Below are positions 49,105 through 61,900 of a DNA stretch of 64,000 nucleotides, in pieces. A program made the translations under genes and the position numbers. Position 1 is the first letter of the stretch; every line of letters begins with the position of its first letter. This stretch comes from Lates calcarifer. Its lineage: Eukaryota > Chordata > Actinopteri > Centropomidae. The stretch is taken from the NCBI RefSeq assembly GCF_001640805.2, contig NC_066845.1:17486307-17550306 (forward strand). Direction: 5' to 3'. The notes below the pieces were generated by a model. That model did no database searches, had not been told where the DNA came from, and worked only from the letters and a program-made list of their open reading frames with translations.

Positions 49105-51692
49105 TCAGTGATATCCGTTAGTGAAGGCCGTGGCGATCAAAGGGCCCTGTGGCAGCAAGAACACAAGTTTAAAGTTCACTTGTTTGTTAGCAAAAAATGC
49201 AGACTTTGATTTCATCTATTCAGACTTTTTTTCTCCCAGGCTGAAGTTACTAATCAGTGAAATCAGCTGCTGCTGTGTTTCGTTGGAATGAAAACCTGAT
49301 GGCACACAGCTGAGAAACACTGAAATGATCAGTCTAGCACTTTCAGCAAGAGCTCATAGCTCTACATTTTGGCAGTTTTTGGCGACACAAATATGAGTTT
49401 CCATCCACCTGTTATAGTACATATTTTTAAAAAGTCCACAATATCTGAAAATGGGTTTACCTTTGGATATATTGAAGAAGGAAAACAGGTTTTCTTATAA
49501 ATGATGGTGGAGCTGGACCTGCCTCTACTTCTTCATCTTCTTTTATTTACAGCACAGTAAATTTAACATCAGTATCGATGCTAAGGGCTTCAAAGCAATA
49601 GTTTTTTGAGAAATACACTTATTGATAAGATCAATGACACTGATGTGCCTGTCTGTTCAATAGGAAGCTACCGCCAACAGCCAGTTAGCTTAGCTTAGCA
49701 CAGAAAAAGTGGATTTTGTTGTCTTTAAACAAAGCCTGACTAGCTGTTCCCCCCTGTTGCCTGTTTTCTGTGCTAAGCTAAGCTAACCTTGCCTTGCCTT
49801 ACATTTACTGGACAGATGTAAAATTTGATTTCTTCATCTTGTGCCTTCACTTTCACTTTAACTTAAAATTTACAAGGAATTTAGAAGCAAATACACCTGA
49901 AGTCTTAGATGTAACAGACTGTACAGTTATGTTAAGGAATGGAATAAAGGCAGATATTGTTGATGTTATTGTTGATGAGAAGCAATGATATCTCACCCCC
50001 AAACTATGGCTGAATCCAGTGCTTGGGGCGGGGCTCGCAGCGCTGAGGTAACTGCTGACAGCTGACTCCTGACTGGCCGTTCCATACAGATCTGCCATCG
50101 GCCCCGGGCTGCTCGTACCTAAAAATCCAGCTGAGCGAGACGGGGTAGAGCCTAAAAGTAAAAATAAGAACATTTGTTTTTTGCTGTTTTTTTTTTTTTA
50201 AATTGTGTGGTACGTGCCCCAACCATTCGGCTGTGGGTGCCCCTGTTTTTTTCCTGTTTTAATATTGTGCTGCATTGTAAATCACACAGTATTATTTATT
50301 ACACCATGATGTTGAGATGAAGGAAAGTTAGTGAATGTATGAAATCCAACCTAAATCATGATTGCCACATTAAACCTCTCACTTTTTGTCTAATCTGTCT
50401 TTCACTGAATGGGAAATCATATATCTTTTGCGCAGACATTCATGATCCTCAGAGGATGAATCCAGCTGTTGTGAAGTCAACATTTGTGGTTTTGAGTGAA
50501 ATTTCTCGACAGCTGTCATGTAGACCACTATCACATTAGGTGTGGACATTCATGTTCCACTCAGGATAACTTAAGTGTTTCGCACCATTATCTGGTCACA
50601 GAATAGCTTTGGCCAAAACTCTGGTTTATGACCAAACACCTGCTAAACTGATGACATTCTTTTTCAGCTTCAGCTGTGCTACGCATTCAGTGGTAATTAG
50701 CAAACATTAGCATGCTGTTGTTTTTCAGTCTCTTTTTATTTTCACTTGAAGGGAAAGTCAAAGCAACAGGTTTGGTGGGATATTTTGATACTTGCTGTTT
50801 ACAGTACAGCTGCATCTATTCAGTATTACTGGGGGGACTACCATCACAGTGAAGAGTGGCAAGGTGGCACAAAATTAGAAACATCTACATCTATGACTAT
50901 ATTAGCAGTTAAAAACAAGGAAGAATTGGAAGTGCAAGGTTTGTTTTATTTAAAAAAAACGTTTGATTGCTGTATACTGTGAAATTAGTCACCCTCATTT
51001 CAGATGTTCAGATTTCTGAAAAAATCCAGTCAAATTTGGATTTGGAGCTCTCTATAGCCCTGATGAGAAAAATACAAAAGCATTTTTTAAATTCTTATAC
51101 CTCTGACCACTGCCGCTGCTGCCGCTGCTGCTGCCATTGGTCCATATGCAGTGAGAGGAATGGCTATAAAGAGAAGAAAAAGAAAATCCAGTTTACACAA
51201 ATTTTATGTGTAGGCACATAATAGCCAACTAAAAAACACAACATTTCAAGTCTCACTCCAGTGACCTCAGAAAACCACATCCTGTACTGATGTACAAGGA
51301 AACAGGAGTACAAATTAGCAATAAGAGTACTGGAGTTATTAATCCTGTACTTTTATAATACGGAAAAAGGGAGCTTTATGAGGTCAGTGAAGGAAGACTT
51401 GAAAGAAAAACAACAAAACCTTCCTCTTTACTGTCAGCAATCCTGCCTTCAGTTAGAGACCGAGGAGGACTGACAAACACAAACATGCAAACCAAAGAGT
51501 GATCAGGTGTTGGTGCTAACGTGGCGTGTAGCAGACTGACAACATGCTGCTTGTAAAGTCCAGAGGAGGGACTGACTGACCTGTGAGCTCAGGGGGGTGG
51601 GGTGAAGTCAGAAGGGGAGTCCTCTCTAAGTGGAACTCTAAAACAGAAACATCAGAGTGCTGTTGAGACACACACCACCACTGCCGGCAAGG

Positions 51693-51732
<40 letters not shown>

Positions 51733-52878
51733 TACAAACAAGCAGGGAAATGCCTCAGAGGTGACACACAGGGTTTAAGGAATGCAAACAGGAATTAAAG
51801 GACAAAAGGATGTTTTAAAGCCAAAAAAGTGGTGTTAAAAATTATACACAGCAAATCATTATGAAATACAAAAAAATATATATAGTGTCATACAAACTTC
51901 AGTTCAAAAGAGTACTTTGATTTCAATATATTTTTCTTTTTGGTGGACATCTAAGTTTGTAATTCACTCGCAGATCAACCTTACACACTCCAGTGAAATA
52001 CACAGCCACGCTGACATGCACACACATGCACAAACACCCACACTTGTACACAAGCTATACATATGCAAATTCCACTCCCTGATATTTACAAGCAGCCATT
52101 TACACTCACTGTGTTTCATGTGCTTCTATGGAAACATGTTTGTATTTGTGACAGTGTGTCTACTGTCAGTTCAACACAAAACTACACAAGCTATTGATTG
52201 TGTATTTGCATAAGATGCAATCATCCTTTTTTCCCCTGGTAAATCATTCAAAGCAGGACTCCACTCCATTCAACCACATTTTTATCTGCTGCTCAGTGAA
52301 TGGATACATTTACAGATACAGTCGCTCACCACACAATATGACTTCCTACAGAAATAAGAATCTTATTTTAACACCATGCTTTGTGTCTAATTCCCCAGCA
52401 GAAAACTAGAAGACTTAAAAAAGACTTTAAAATTATATTACTTTAGCTTTAATTGCATTACAGGTGATCACAGAGCCAAAGGCTTAAGAAGTTACTTTTA
52501 CTCTCTCGCCCACTCGCACTTGCTAACTAACTATGGCTGTGTGTTTATTTCTCAGTGACAGCATCAACAAGTGCATCAGGAGCAGAAAATGTGCTGTGAT
52601 TACCAGGGAACTGGTAGGTGTATCCAGGAGTGATGCCAGCGTAGCTCCGGCTGGTGTAGGTGGCGGTCTGGAAGCCTGGGTAACCTGTGGACACATGTTC
52701 ACTATCAACATCTGGCCTACACCAAAAAGGGAAACTTGCACGGGGTGTTGCTGTAGTACATTAGAAAAACATCTGTGCTTTGAGGAAAAACATCTGCCCA
52801 TACACAGAGGTAACACACAGTGCACACCAGTATTAGTGTGGTATTGAAAGGAACGGCCTGACACAAACAGAGCAACAA

Positions 52879-52909
<31 letters not shown>

Positions 52910-55900
52910 TGTGTGTGTGGTTGTGCTGCCCCCTAAAAGTGAAGCCTGGTACAGTCTGCGACATGCAGGTGGGTGATATTCTACACCTGTGGTCTGTATT
53001 TCTTCACTTAGGGCAGGACGGAGCAGCTTACTGTCTTTGTCTTCTGTTTCACTCTCAGCAGTGCACAATACACACAGATTGTCTTTGTGTACAACCTGAC
53101 ACCTGGAGAGCTGACCTCAGAACAACACTCAGGATAAAATAATCTATCACCACAAAAAGTTATCATTTAAAAATAATAATAATAATATGTGGTGGCAAAC
53201 CAGCTTATCTATACTGTCTCATGAAAGCACTGACATACTGAGGAAAAAGGCGCAATTCTCTGAATGAACAGTAGGTGGTGGCATTCGTGTTAGCTTCACA
53301 TCCATAAACGCATCCTGACTACTGTGAGCACAATAAAAATCTGTTAATGATTTTTGCCCTGGCATAGTAATAATGTAGTAATAATGCTCAAGGCAATGAG
53401 AAGATTGGAACTGTCAAAGGGCCATTCCACTAATTTTACACATGAGATTCATTTCACAGGTCATGAGGGGCAGCACTCAGCTTGAGGTGAGAGCAGTTGT
53501 AAAATGAGATCAAGAAGCCTTTAACAGAAAGCCTGCATTACAAAGATGAGGTATGAGGTTTGAGGGGTTGCATTATGGGAAATGGAGGATCCAGCACTCT
53601 TGGCAACACTAAAATTCTGGCTTTTATATATAAAATTAAAACTTCGATAAAATATGAACATCATAAAACAAGCCTTCAACAAACATTATCACAACTATAT
53701 GTAATATATAGTCATGATGTGTACAGCTGATTAGCAGTTTGGAAATATTCTTCTACAGATGAGCATCCATTATCAACACTTTTTTGGTCACTTCCAAAGG
53801 TCTAGACAATCAAGGATAGAGCAGCCCAGTTCAGTGGTCAGCTCTTTCCCCATGAGACACCATGTGACCTTTAAGGCAGCTGAAGCTTTAATGCAGTAAC
53901 AGTCATTATCAGACACAGGTGTACAGCCACATCCTTCCTGTCTTGATCAATACTAACTTACCCAGCATACCAATGCCCAGCATGAAGGCGTCCATCCCAT
54001 AGGGCATCACCCGAGAGCGCCCCCTGGCCGAGCCCGTGGGGGACATCACCTCCTTGGGCTGAGCTTTCTTGCACTCCACCTGTTTCCGACCAAAAGACAA
54101 ATCAGTACCTCTGCCCCTCTGAGTACAATGACGACATCAGGGTGTTGTTGTGTGCTGAGCTGCTCACCATTTTGTTGTTGATCTCATGGAAGTGGATCTC
54201 GCAGACTTTCTCCACCACATCCTCGTTCTCAAATGTCACAAAGCCAAACCCTGGCGAGGAGAGAATTGAAAAATTTCATACAATATGCTGGATTGAGACA
54301 GTAGGGCCTTTTCTGTGCAACAGTACAGCTAATAGTCTCCAGTAAGCGCTGTAATAGCCGCTTAACACATTTGCCCCCCCCCCACTTCAATGCTGCTATT
54401 CTGCACTCATCCTTTCTTCCCTCCCTTCCTGGCCAGAAGGCCCGGGCAAAGCTGGTAGGCTGTCATAATCGATCAGTCCCAGGGTGGGGAGGAGGTGCTT
54501 AAGGAGGCTTTATCCTGATCCCGATTAACGGACTGGCTAATTAGACTAGCCCCGTTCGTCTCCTCCAGCTCAGCCCACAGGAAGGAGGCCCGTGTGTGTG
54601 GAGGGGGCGGGTTGACGGTGGTGGAGGGCGATCAATAGACAACCAGGAAGGACTGGAGGAAGATTATCAAACTGAGGAAGAGTGGGAGAGGAAAGGTAGA
54701 GATGTAGGGAATGAACGGACAGAGACAGAGTCGGTCCGTCTCACCTCTGTGCCTGTTGGTGGTCTTGTCGAACATGAGCATGGCGTCGTCGACCTGGGGG
54801 GGAGACAAACAACAAAGTTTTTGAACGCTGCGCTCTCTCTCTTGCCACGCGGCATATTGCCTGACCTCAGCCCTTCTCAAGTTCTGCAGGGAGGCTCAGC
54901 AACAGATGGACAGAAAGGAGGGGGAAAAGGGAGAGAGGGAGGGGAGAGGACTGGAGGGACAAGCGACAGGTTACAAAGAGGAGGCCGAGGCAGCAAAGAC
55001 AGGAAAATATGAAGAAGCACTGTACATGGCAAACGGACATAATGGGTGGCATGGAAAGCTGGAAGTTGTATTTGCTGCTAAACTGCCCCGGTCACAATCC
55101 TTCTCACAGAGATCACATAATCCGCCCCCTTTTCCCCTCCAAAGTTTGACATTCCCATGGCAACTGTACAAAAAGTCCTTATAAAAGAGCTCAAGCCAAC
55201 ATCAAATATGCTTTATGAATAGTGGGAGAGTGCCAGTGAGACAAAGAGGGCCACAAAGAGAGAAACCCTGACATACACACACACTCACACACATAAAGAA
55301 AAAAATAAATTAGCCAGTCACAAGCAGAAAGGTGAATCCTGTGGGCAGGTGGAGACTCGATGAGAGGGGAGAGCTGATAGTGAGAGGAATAGCGACAGGT
55401 GGAGATATGGTGAAAGAGAGCACAGAGAGTCCTGCAAGAGAGAGAAGGAAGAAAAAAAAAAAGGATTGGGTCAAAGTGGAAAGGGAGGAGAAAGAAGAGA
55501 CAAAGGGAGAGGGAGACGGAGAACAAAGAGGCCTGGAGGCTTTGTTTGTTGGCACAGTCAGCCATAATTCCTCCTCCTCTTCTCCCTTTGACCTCTCCCT
55601 CCAGCCCGGCCTCCCTTTATAGAGCAAAGACACAGGTGTCTATTCTATACACACACACACACACACCCAGAGTTTCTTATGTCAAAGTTGACCTACTCTT
55701 TCTCTCCCTCTCTGCTCCCCTCTACCCCCCTCTCAACATGTTTATACTTCAGTCTGCACACAGAGGTCCAAATAAACATTTGGTAAATGAATCTGTGCTC
55801 TCAGTCTATAATAAGTTTACTGGATATGGTCCACTGAATAATTTGTCATAGTCACACAGTCACACACACTAGCACACTATGTGCTAGTGTGTGTGTGTGT

Positions 55901-58900
55901 GTGGACCCCTAAGGGCAGTTTGCCTACAGAAAGGTCAAAGGTGAGCGAGGAGTGTCAGTGTGAAAGGGGACCTGTTACTCTGATGCCTCTCAAGTCACTG
56001 CTTCCTTCCAGTCTGACATTTGCTGTGCGCCTGCAACATGTTCAGCTCTGGAGCTCTGCAAAAACATTTAACTGACACTTTTATCCAAACAGATAACCCA
56101 CAGATTGTCAAAACTTTAAATCATCAACTGTACGAAGAGTAAGGTCGAGACACCCAGGACACGTTTTTCATGCTAAGGAGCTGTGAGCTGACACCACACA
56201 AACAGAATTAACAAGGCAAATACACAGAAACTTATACAGTCCCCAACATGAGGTGAAACTGCACAGAGTCACCCTGAAGGACACTATCAAAACATAACAA
56301 CAACGCCCACAGTTCCTGTTAAACACAGCAAACGGAGTTAATTGCACATCATTGCTCAATATTTCAAACACTGGGCATTTTAATGGCGCACGGCCGGACA
56401 ATATTCCCTCTTATCCCTTTTTTTTCCACCTCTCATCTTCCCTGTTATCCCCTGCCCATCCCTCTCTGCGCTTCTTTGTCCTCACCAGGACGGGACACAA
56501 AAGGTCCAGTGAGGCAGTCTAATCAGGAACTTCCATGGATGGCTGGAGCCTACATTTCACCGTCCATCCCTCGATATCTCTCTCGGCAAAAATTCATCTA
56601 GACGTTATGATTGAGGAGGGAGCACAGAGAAACTCGAGGGCCAAAACCTTTGGCACTGAAAAATAAAGTGCCGCACAGTTGGAAACGCGACTGCTCACAA
56701 AGGTAGTCTTCCAGTGTTTGACTTTGAAAAGTTTCAAGGGCTCTCACCGCAGATTGTCCATCTGAAATTTGCTGAAAAATCTGAATGTTTTTTTTTTTTT
56801 AATTTGTTTGTTTTCCTTGATTTTGTTTTGCACAAGATGAAGTCACATGGTACTTAAATCATACATATGATTGATTTCTCTGGACATATTTAGGAGTGTG
56901 GACAATCCAGAAACTTCCAGCATGCAGATAACTTCTGAACAAACTAACAAAATATTTGTCTAGCTTTGTACAGAGGCATAATGGCCCTCATATACCCCCC
57001 CCCCCCACAACACCCCATCTTTGCCCCAGTTCCCTCTCTTACGCCTCTGCAAACCTCTCTCAATCAGGCCCTCCCTCCCTCGCTTGTCAAGGCCTTTGTC
57101 AGGCCATCATCTATTCTCTGTCTCATGCCTTTCAGAGACCTCACAATATCAGAAACTTGGGTAAAACTTTATATAGAAATGTATTTAAAAACACAAACAC
57201 ATTACAAGAATGGCATAAAAGTTAAGGGGTAAGTTTGGGGGTTTTTGTAGTCAACTTGTATTTATTGTTACCAAACTCCCGAATTAACCCCCACCCAACA
57301 CTCATGCTAACACCCCCCCGAACACCACCTCATCCCTCCTCCTTCAGAACAAAACCCCCTTACCCACAGAATTACTTGGGGACAATGGGCAAGCCAGGTC
57401 ACCACGGTAACGGGCCAGGAGGGGGTTGTGGGTAGGAGCAGCTGTTACATCAGATTAATTCAGATTCTGATAATCCCTCCTCCTTCCTCACCATCACCAC
57501 ACACTCACTACAAAACTTTTCTCCCCCCTCCTCCTCCCTCTCCCTTCTCCTACCCCTCCTCTCTCTCTCTCTCTCTCTCTCTCTTCCCAGCTCCCTCCTC
57601 CAGTCCCCCCTAACTTCGCCTGCTGCTCTCGGAGCCTCTCAGCCTCGTTATTTTTCCCTTCCTACCCTCTTCAAGTCTTTTCTCTCCATCCTTTCTCGCC
57701 CTCCTCCTCCTCCCTGCAGTAACTCCTTCACTTCCAGGCAGCCGCTCGACTCCAACAAGTGAAGTTTTTCTCTGAGAATTTGTGGTGAATCAGACTCGGC
57801 AGAAATGGTGGGATGCAGTGCTATGTGTTTCTAAGCTGTTGATTTGTTTTTGAGCTGATGTAATCGAGGCAAACTTATGTGGATCAATTATGACCAACAA
57901 AGTAATATTCATTTTGACTCTGACCCACCATGCTGTTTTTTCGTCACAGCGTTTTGACCACAATCTGATGCCACTTTAACACACTCTCCTAAACATGACT
58001 CACCTTCCCAAACTGGTCAAAGTACTGCTTGACATCCTCGATAGTTGTGTTCACTGACAGGCCTCCCACAAAGATCTTCTTGGTTCGAGTCACCAACTGT
58101 AAGAAGAGGAAAGACAGATGAACCCATTTCTTACACTAACTGTCCTCTCTGATATCTTCAAATATGATTTCCATTTACAAATATGTCTGTTTAGGCATCA
58201 CTTAAAAAGGGTGTGATTTAAAATCTGTATATTTTGTCCAGAAATGTACTGTAGAGGTAACAATAATTACTGACAGGTTTAAGTCGCTGTACTACTTTTG
58301 TATTATTAATATCAAATGCAGTCAAATGCACATTACTAAGTAACACCTTACTACTACAATACACAGCATTGCAAACAATACAAAATACATCTACAACAGT
58401 CATTATCTTTCATTAAAAGCTAATTTAAATTACATATTAGAGCTGCAACTAACGATAATTTTCATTATTGATAATTCTTCTGATTATTTCTTCCAATAAT
58501 CAGTTGTTATTGGAAATTGTTTGGTCTATAAAATATCAGAAGTCGGTGAAGAATGCCCATCGCAGTGCCTCAGAGCAAAGGTTACATCACTAAAGATTTT
58601 GCTCAACCAACAGTCCAAACTCAAAATATTCAGTTTACTATCATATAAGACCAAGAAAAGCAGCAAATCTTCACATCTGAGAACCAGGAACCATCAAATA
58701 CTTGGAATATTTTAATGACTTTAACGGTCTATAGATTATCAGAATAGCTGATGATACATTTTCTACTGATGGACTTAATCAGTTAATTGACAAATCGTTG
58801 CAGCTCTATGAGATAATAGCATAAAGCCTCACTTTCTTGCAAAAGAACAATAAAACAATTGGTCGCATTTGATTTTGTGTCTTCATTCACAGATTCACAC

Positions 58901-61900
58901 TTTGATTCACACAGATGTCTGAATTTATTACTTCCTGCTCTCCATAACTATCTAAAAAAATGTAATTGCTTTGAACAGCCAAATGTTGTTAAAATAAAAT
59001 GTTTAATGACAAATCATAATTATGTTCAATACAGACGCACATAATCAAGATTATATTTTTTTTATAGAATTTTGCTTTATACATTGAGTTCACAGGGGCC
59101 ATTATTAAACACATATTATCAACTACTAAACAGCACCAAAACATGGCATCTCTCATTTCTCAATAATTTCTTAATATTACCTACATCCATTTCCTTTGTG
59201 ACGTTTGCTGACCTAAGGTTCACAAAATCTGTGAATAAATTGCATTATTTCCTGTACACGACACTTGACACCTGTCGTTGTTTTGGTCCACTTAGCTATT
59301 CGTGATGAGATTGAAAAATGAGCCTGCTCGGTCAGACAAAGTGAAAAAAAGGAGCATGTAACCACACAGTTGTCAGTCAGTGCTGGCTGTAAGTCTGTCT
59401 GATTTCAGTCAACAGAGACAACTTTTATTTCGCTGTGAGTTGAAACAAACACAAGGAAAGAGGTCGTCAGCTGTAACACTGGAGACATGTCAAAGTTACA
59501 TTAAAGTACACGAACACCACAAAATGTAAATGATTTACTAATGTGGACACTGTGTATTAAAACGATATAACACAAGCTGTGTAGCAACATAAATCAAACT
59601 GTGACTTTGGATCACAACTGTGAATTTTATATGTTAAAAACATTATTTCACAGGGATTCTTTGTTTTATTTCTTTGTTTTTTGTGCTGTTTCAAGAGTCA
59701 ACAGTCACCATTTCTTTATCTAGTTATGAGTTGCTCTTTAATATCTCTTGCATTGCATTATGGGATGTTGGTGTCCATGATTATCACATTCAAAAATCAA
59801 ACAATTTCAGCAATTTAAGTTGTTATTTTTATCCATAGTTCATTTGTCATTGTGTGAACTCAATAACTCACACATAACGGATCATCAGAGCCAACGCAAA
59901 CATCCTACCACACCGCCATTTCTGCAGATCTGTTATGTTTGAAGAAATGTTATAAGACTACACATTGTTCTCCTTGTACTCACTACCAGTGTTTATTTGT
60001 GCTGCTTTGCCTCATTAAGCTGTTCTTTCAGTTTCCTAGTGTGTTGTTGTGAATGAAGAAGACAAGCTGCCTCAGATCAGGACACAGCGTACTTGAAACA
60101 CAATACAGACATTTAGGCGGGTTTAACAAAACTGTGAGTTTCTAAAGTTGTGAACATTTTTGTTAACGCACAATCACGAAACGGTTCGGTGATGTCAGCG
60201 CTGCTCATGTTCATCAGATTACAAGGCAGTGGCCCAGATAAGAGACCGAAACACTCAACGCACACTAACCTGCTGCAAACACACACACTCACACACACAC
60301 ACACACACAACTTAACACAAGAAGACAGTTCCACTCACCTTGGGCTGAGCTCTACGAGGGAATGCAACCTTTGGATCGATCTACAGGAGAGAATACAGAA
60401 ACAGAGAGGACTGGTTAGTGTTGTGTTGTGATACAGACGAAGCAGCAACCTATCACCTTTCCTCTGTGCACTCTGACATCACACCTTCATCTTTCATTCC
60501 TTAACAACTCATGTGTTAGGTGTAATATATCCATGTTGTCCTCCTGTTGACTTAACACAATGTATTCACCAGCCTTGATTGAAGTGATGATGTCAAAGAC
60601 ACCTGTTTTTAAAGGCTTATCATACCCAGACCTCACTGTGCTGATAAATAGAATGACACCATTTATTGCTGTGAAGGATGAAGTTGACATTGAATGTACA
60701 GTACGTTCTCAAATCAATACACTTTGAGATCAAAAGCTGGTGTTTTCTAATTATCACCTGCTTCAGACAGCAGATTGGGATATGACTACACCCTGGTCTG
60801 AATGCACTGCGGCTGTATGCTGTTGTGTGTGTGTTTATGTGTGTGTGAACCTGTGCCAGCAGTGATGTTGTAGGAGTTGATGTCTTCTCTAGCTGGTCAT
60901 CATTAGGGCTGAGTATCGAACCTTATTTTGTTTGGAACTGACTGAAATGAGGTCATAGCAGAATACCAACAACTGTCAAGTACCGAAAGTTGGCATCAAA
61001 CGTCTGATCAGATTCCTGCTCTTCTGGACTTTTTCTTGGCTTGCACAGTTGGTGATTTAAACCAGAACTGTGTATTTCAGACAGCATCTTATTTAGGCAA
61101 AGTTTGTGTACAGCTGCTCCTGTTCAGCCAAAATCTAAAATTTTAAATAAAAAGGGCTTAGTAGAAAAACACTGCCAAAAAAACTGACCATTTTGGTATC
61201 AGTGCCACATTTCAAGTCTCAGAAAATTTCAAATTTTATCTAGTCCCAATGATCATCGACAGAATTTTTCCAGTTGTTTTTTCATGTTGTTAACACTGAA
61301 TTTTATCATCTCTTATTTTTTCTCATTATTAATGTGGGTGTGTTGTAAGGCTAAAGAAAACAGCAAGAGATATCCCTAACAGCACTTCAAATACTGTCAG
61401 TGGGTTTCTATGAGTTTCAACAGTGCAAAATTCAAATTTTAAAATTTTCATTTTATAATAATACAAAGCAGCATATTCTCATATTTGAGAGGCTGAAACT
61501 GGTAAATGTTTGGGGTGTTGCTTGATAAATAAGGTTTTTAAATCATTATGCAATTTGTGTTGATTCATTTTAATAATCAATCAATCAACTAATAAATTCA
61601 GCACTAAATAAGATAAAAGCAAGGAGACGACTTGGATTGTGTATTGACGTACACTATGATTGCTAGTGTGTAGCTATTCTACAAGGGTTTTTTGTATGTC
61701 TTCCTTGTGTTTATATTCCAGTATGTAAATGGTGTATACACATTTACCTTTTATGTAATTATACATGTAAGTGAGTGAGTGTGTGTGTATGTGTGTGTGT
61801 GTATGTGTGTGTGTGTGTGTGTGTATGCAGTCGTGCTCAGGTGGAATGCCTGGGAATGTCCAGTGAACCCCCTGCCTCTCTCGTCACTACCATGTGACAT

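Noticed and set aside
52523..53068. 181-codon minus-strand ORF
   Set aside because: It runs through a TG microsatellite and across an msi1 exon in the wrong frame; composition is simple-sequence.
54596..55622. Several ORFs of 80-138 codons on both strands
   Set aside because: Purine-rich low-complexity DNA gives long open frames on both strands without codon signal; it lies in msi1 introns.
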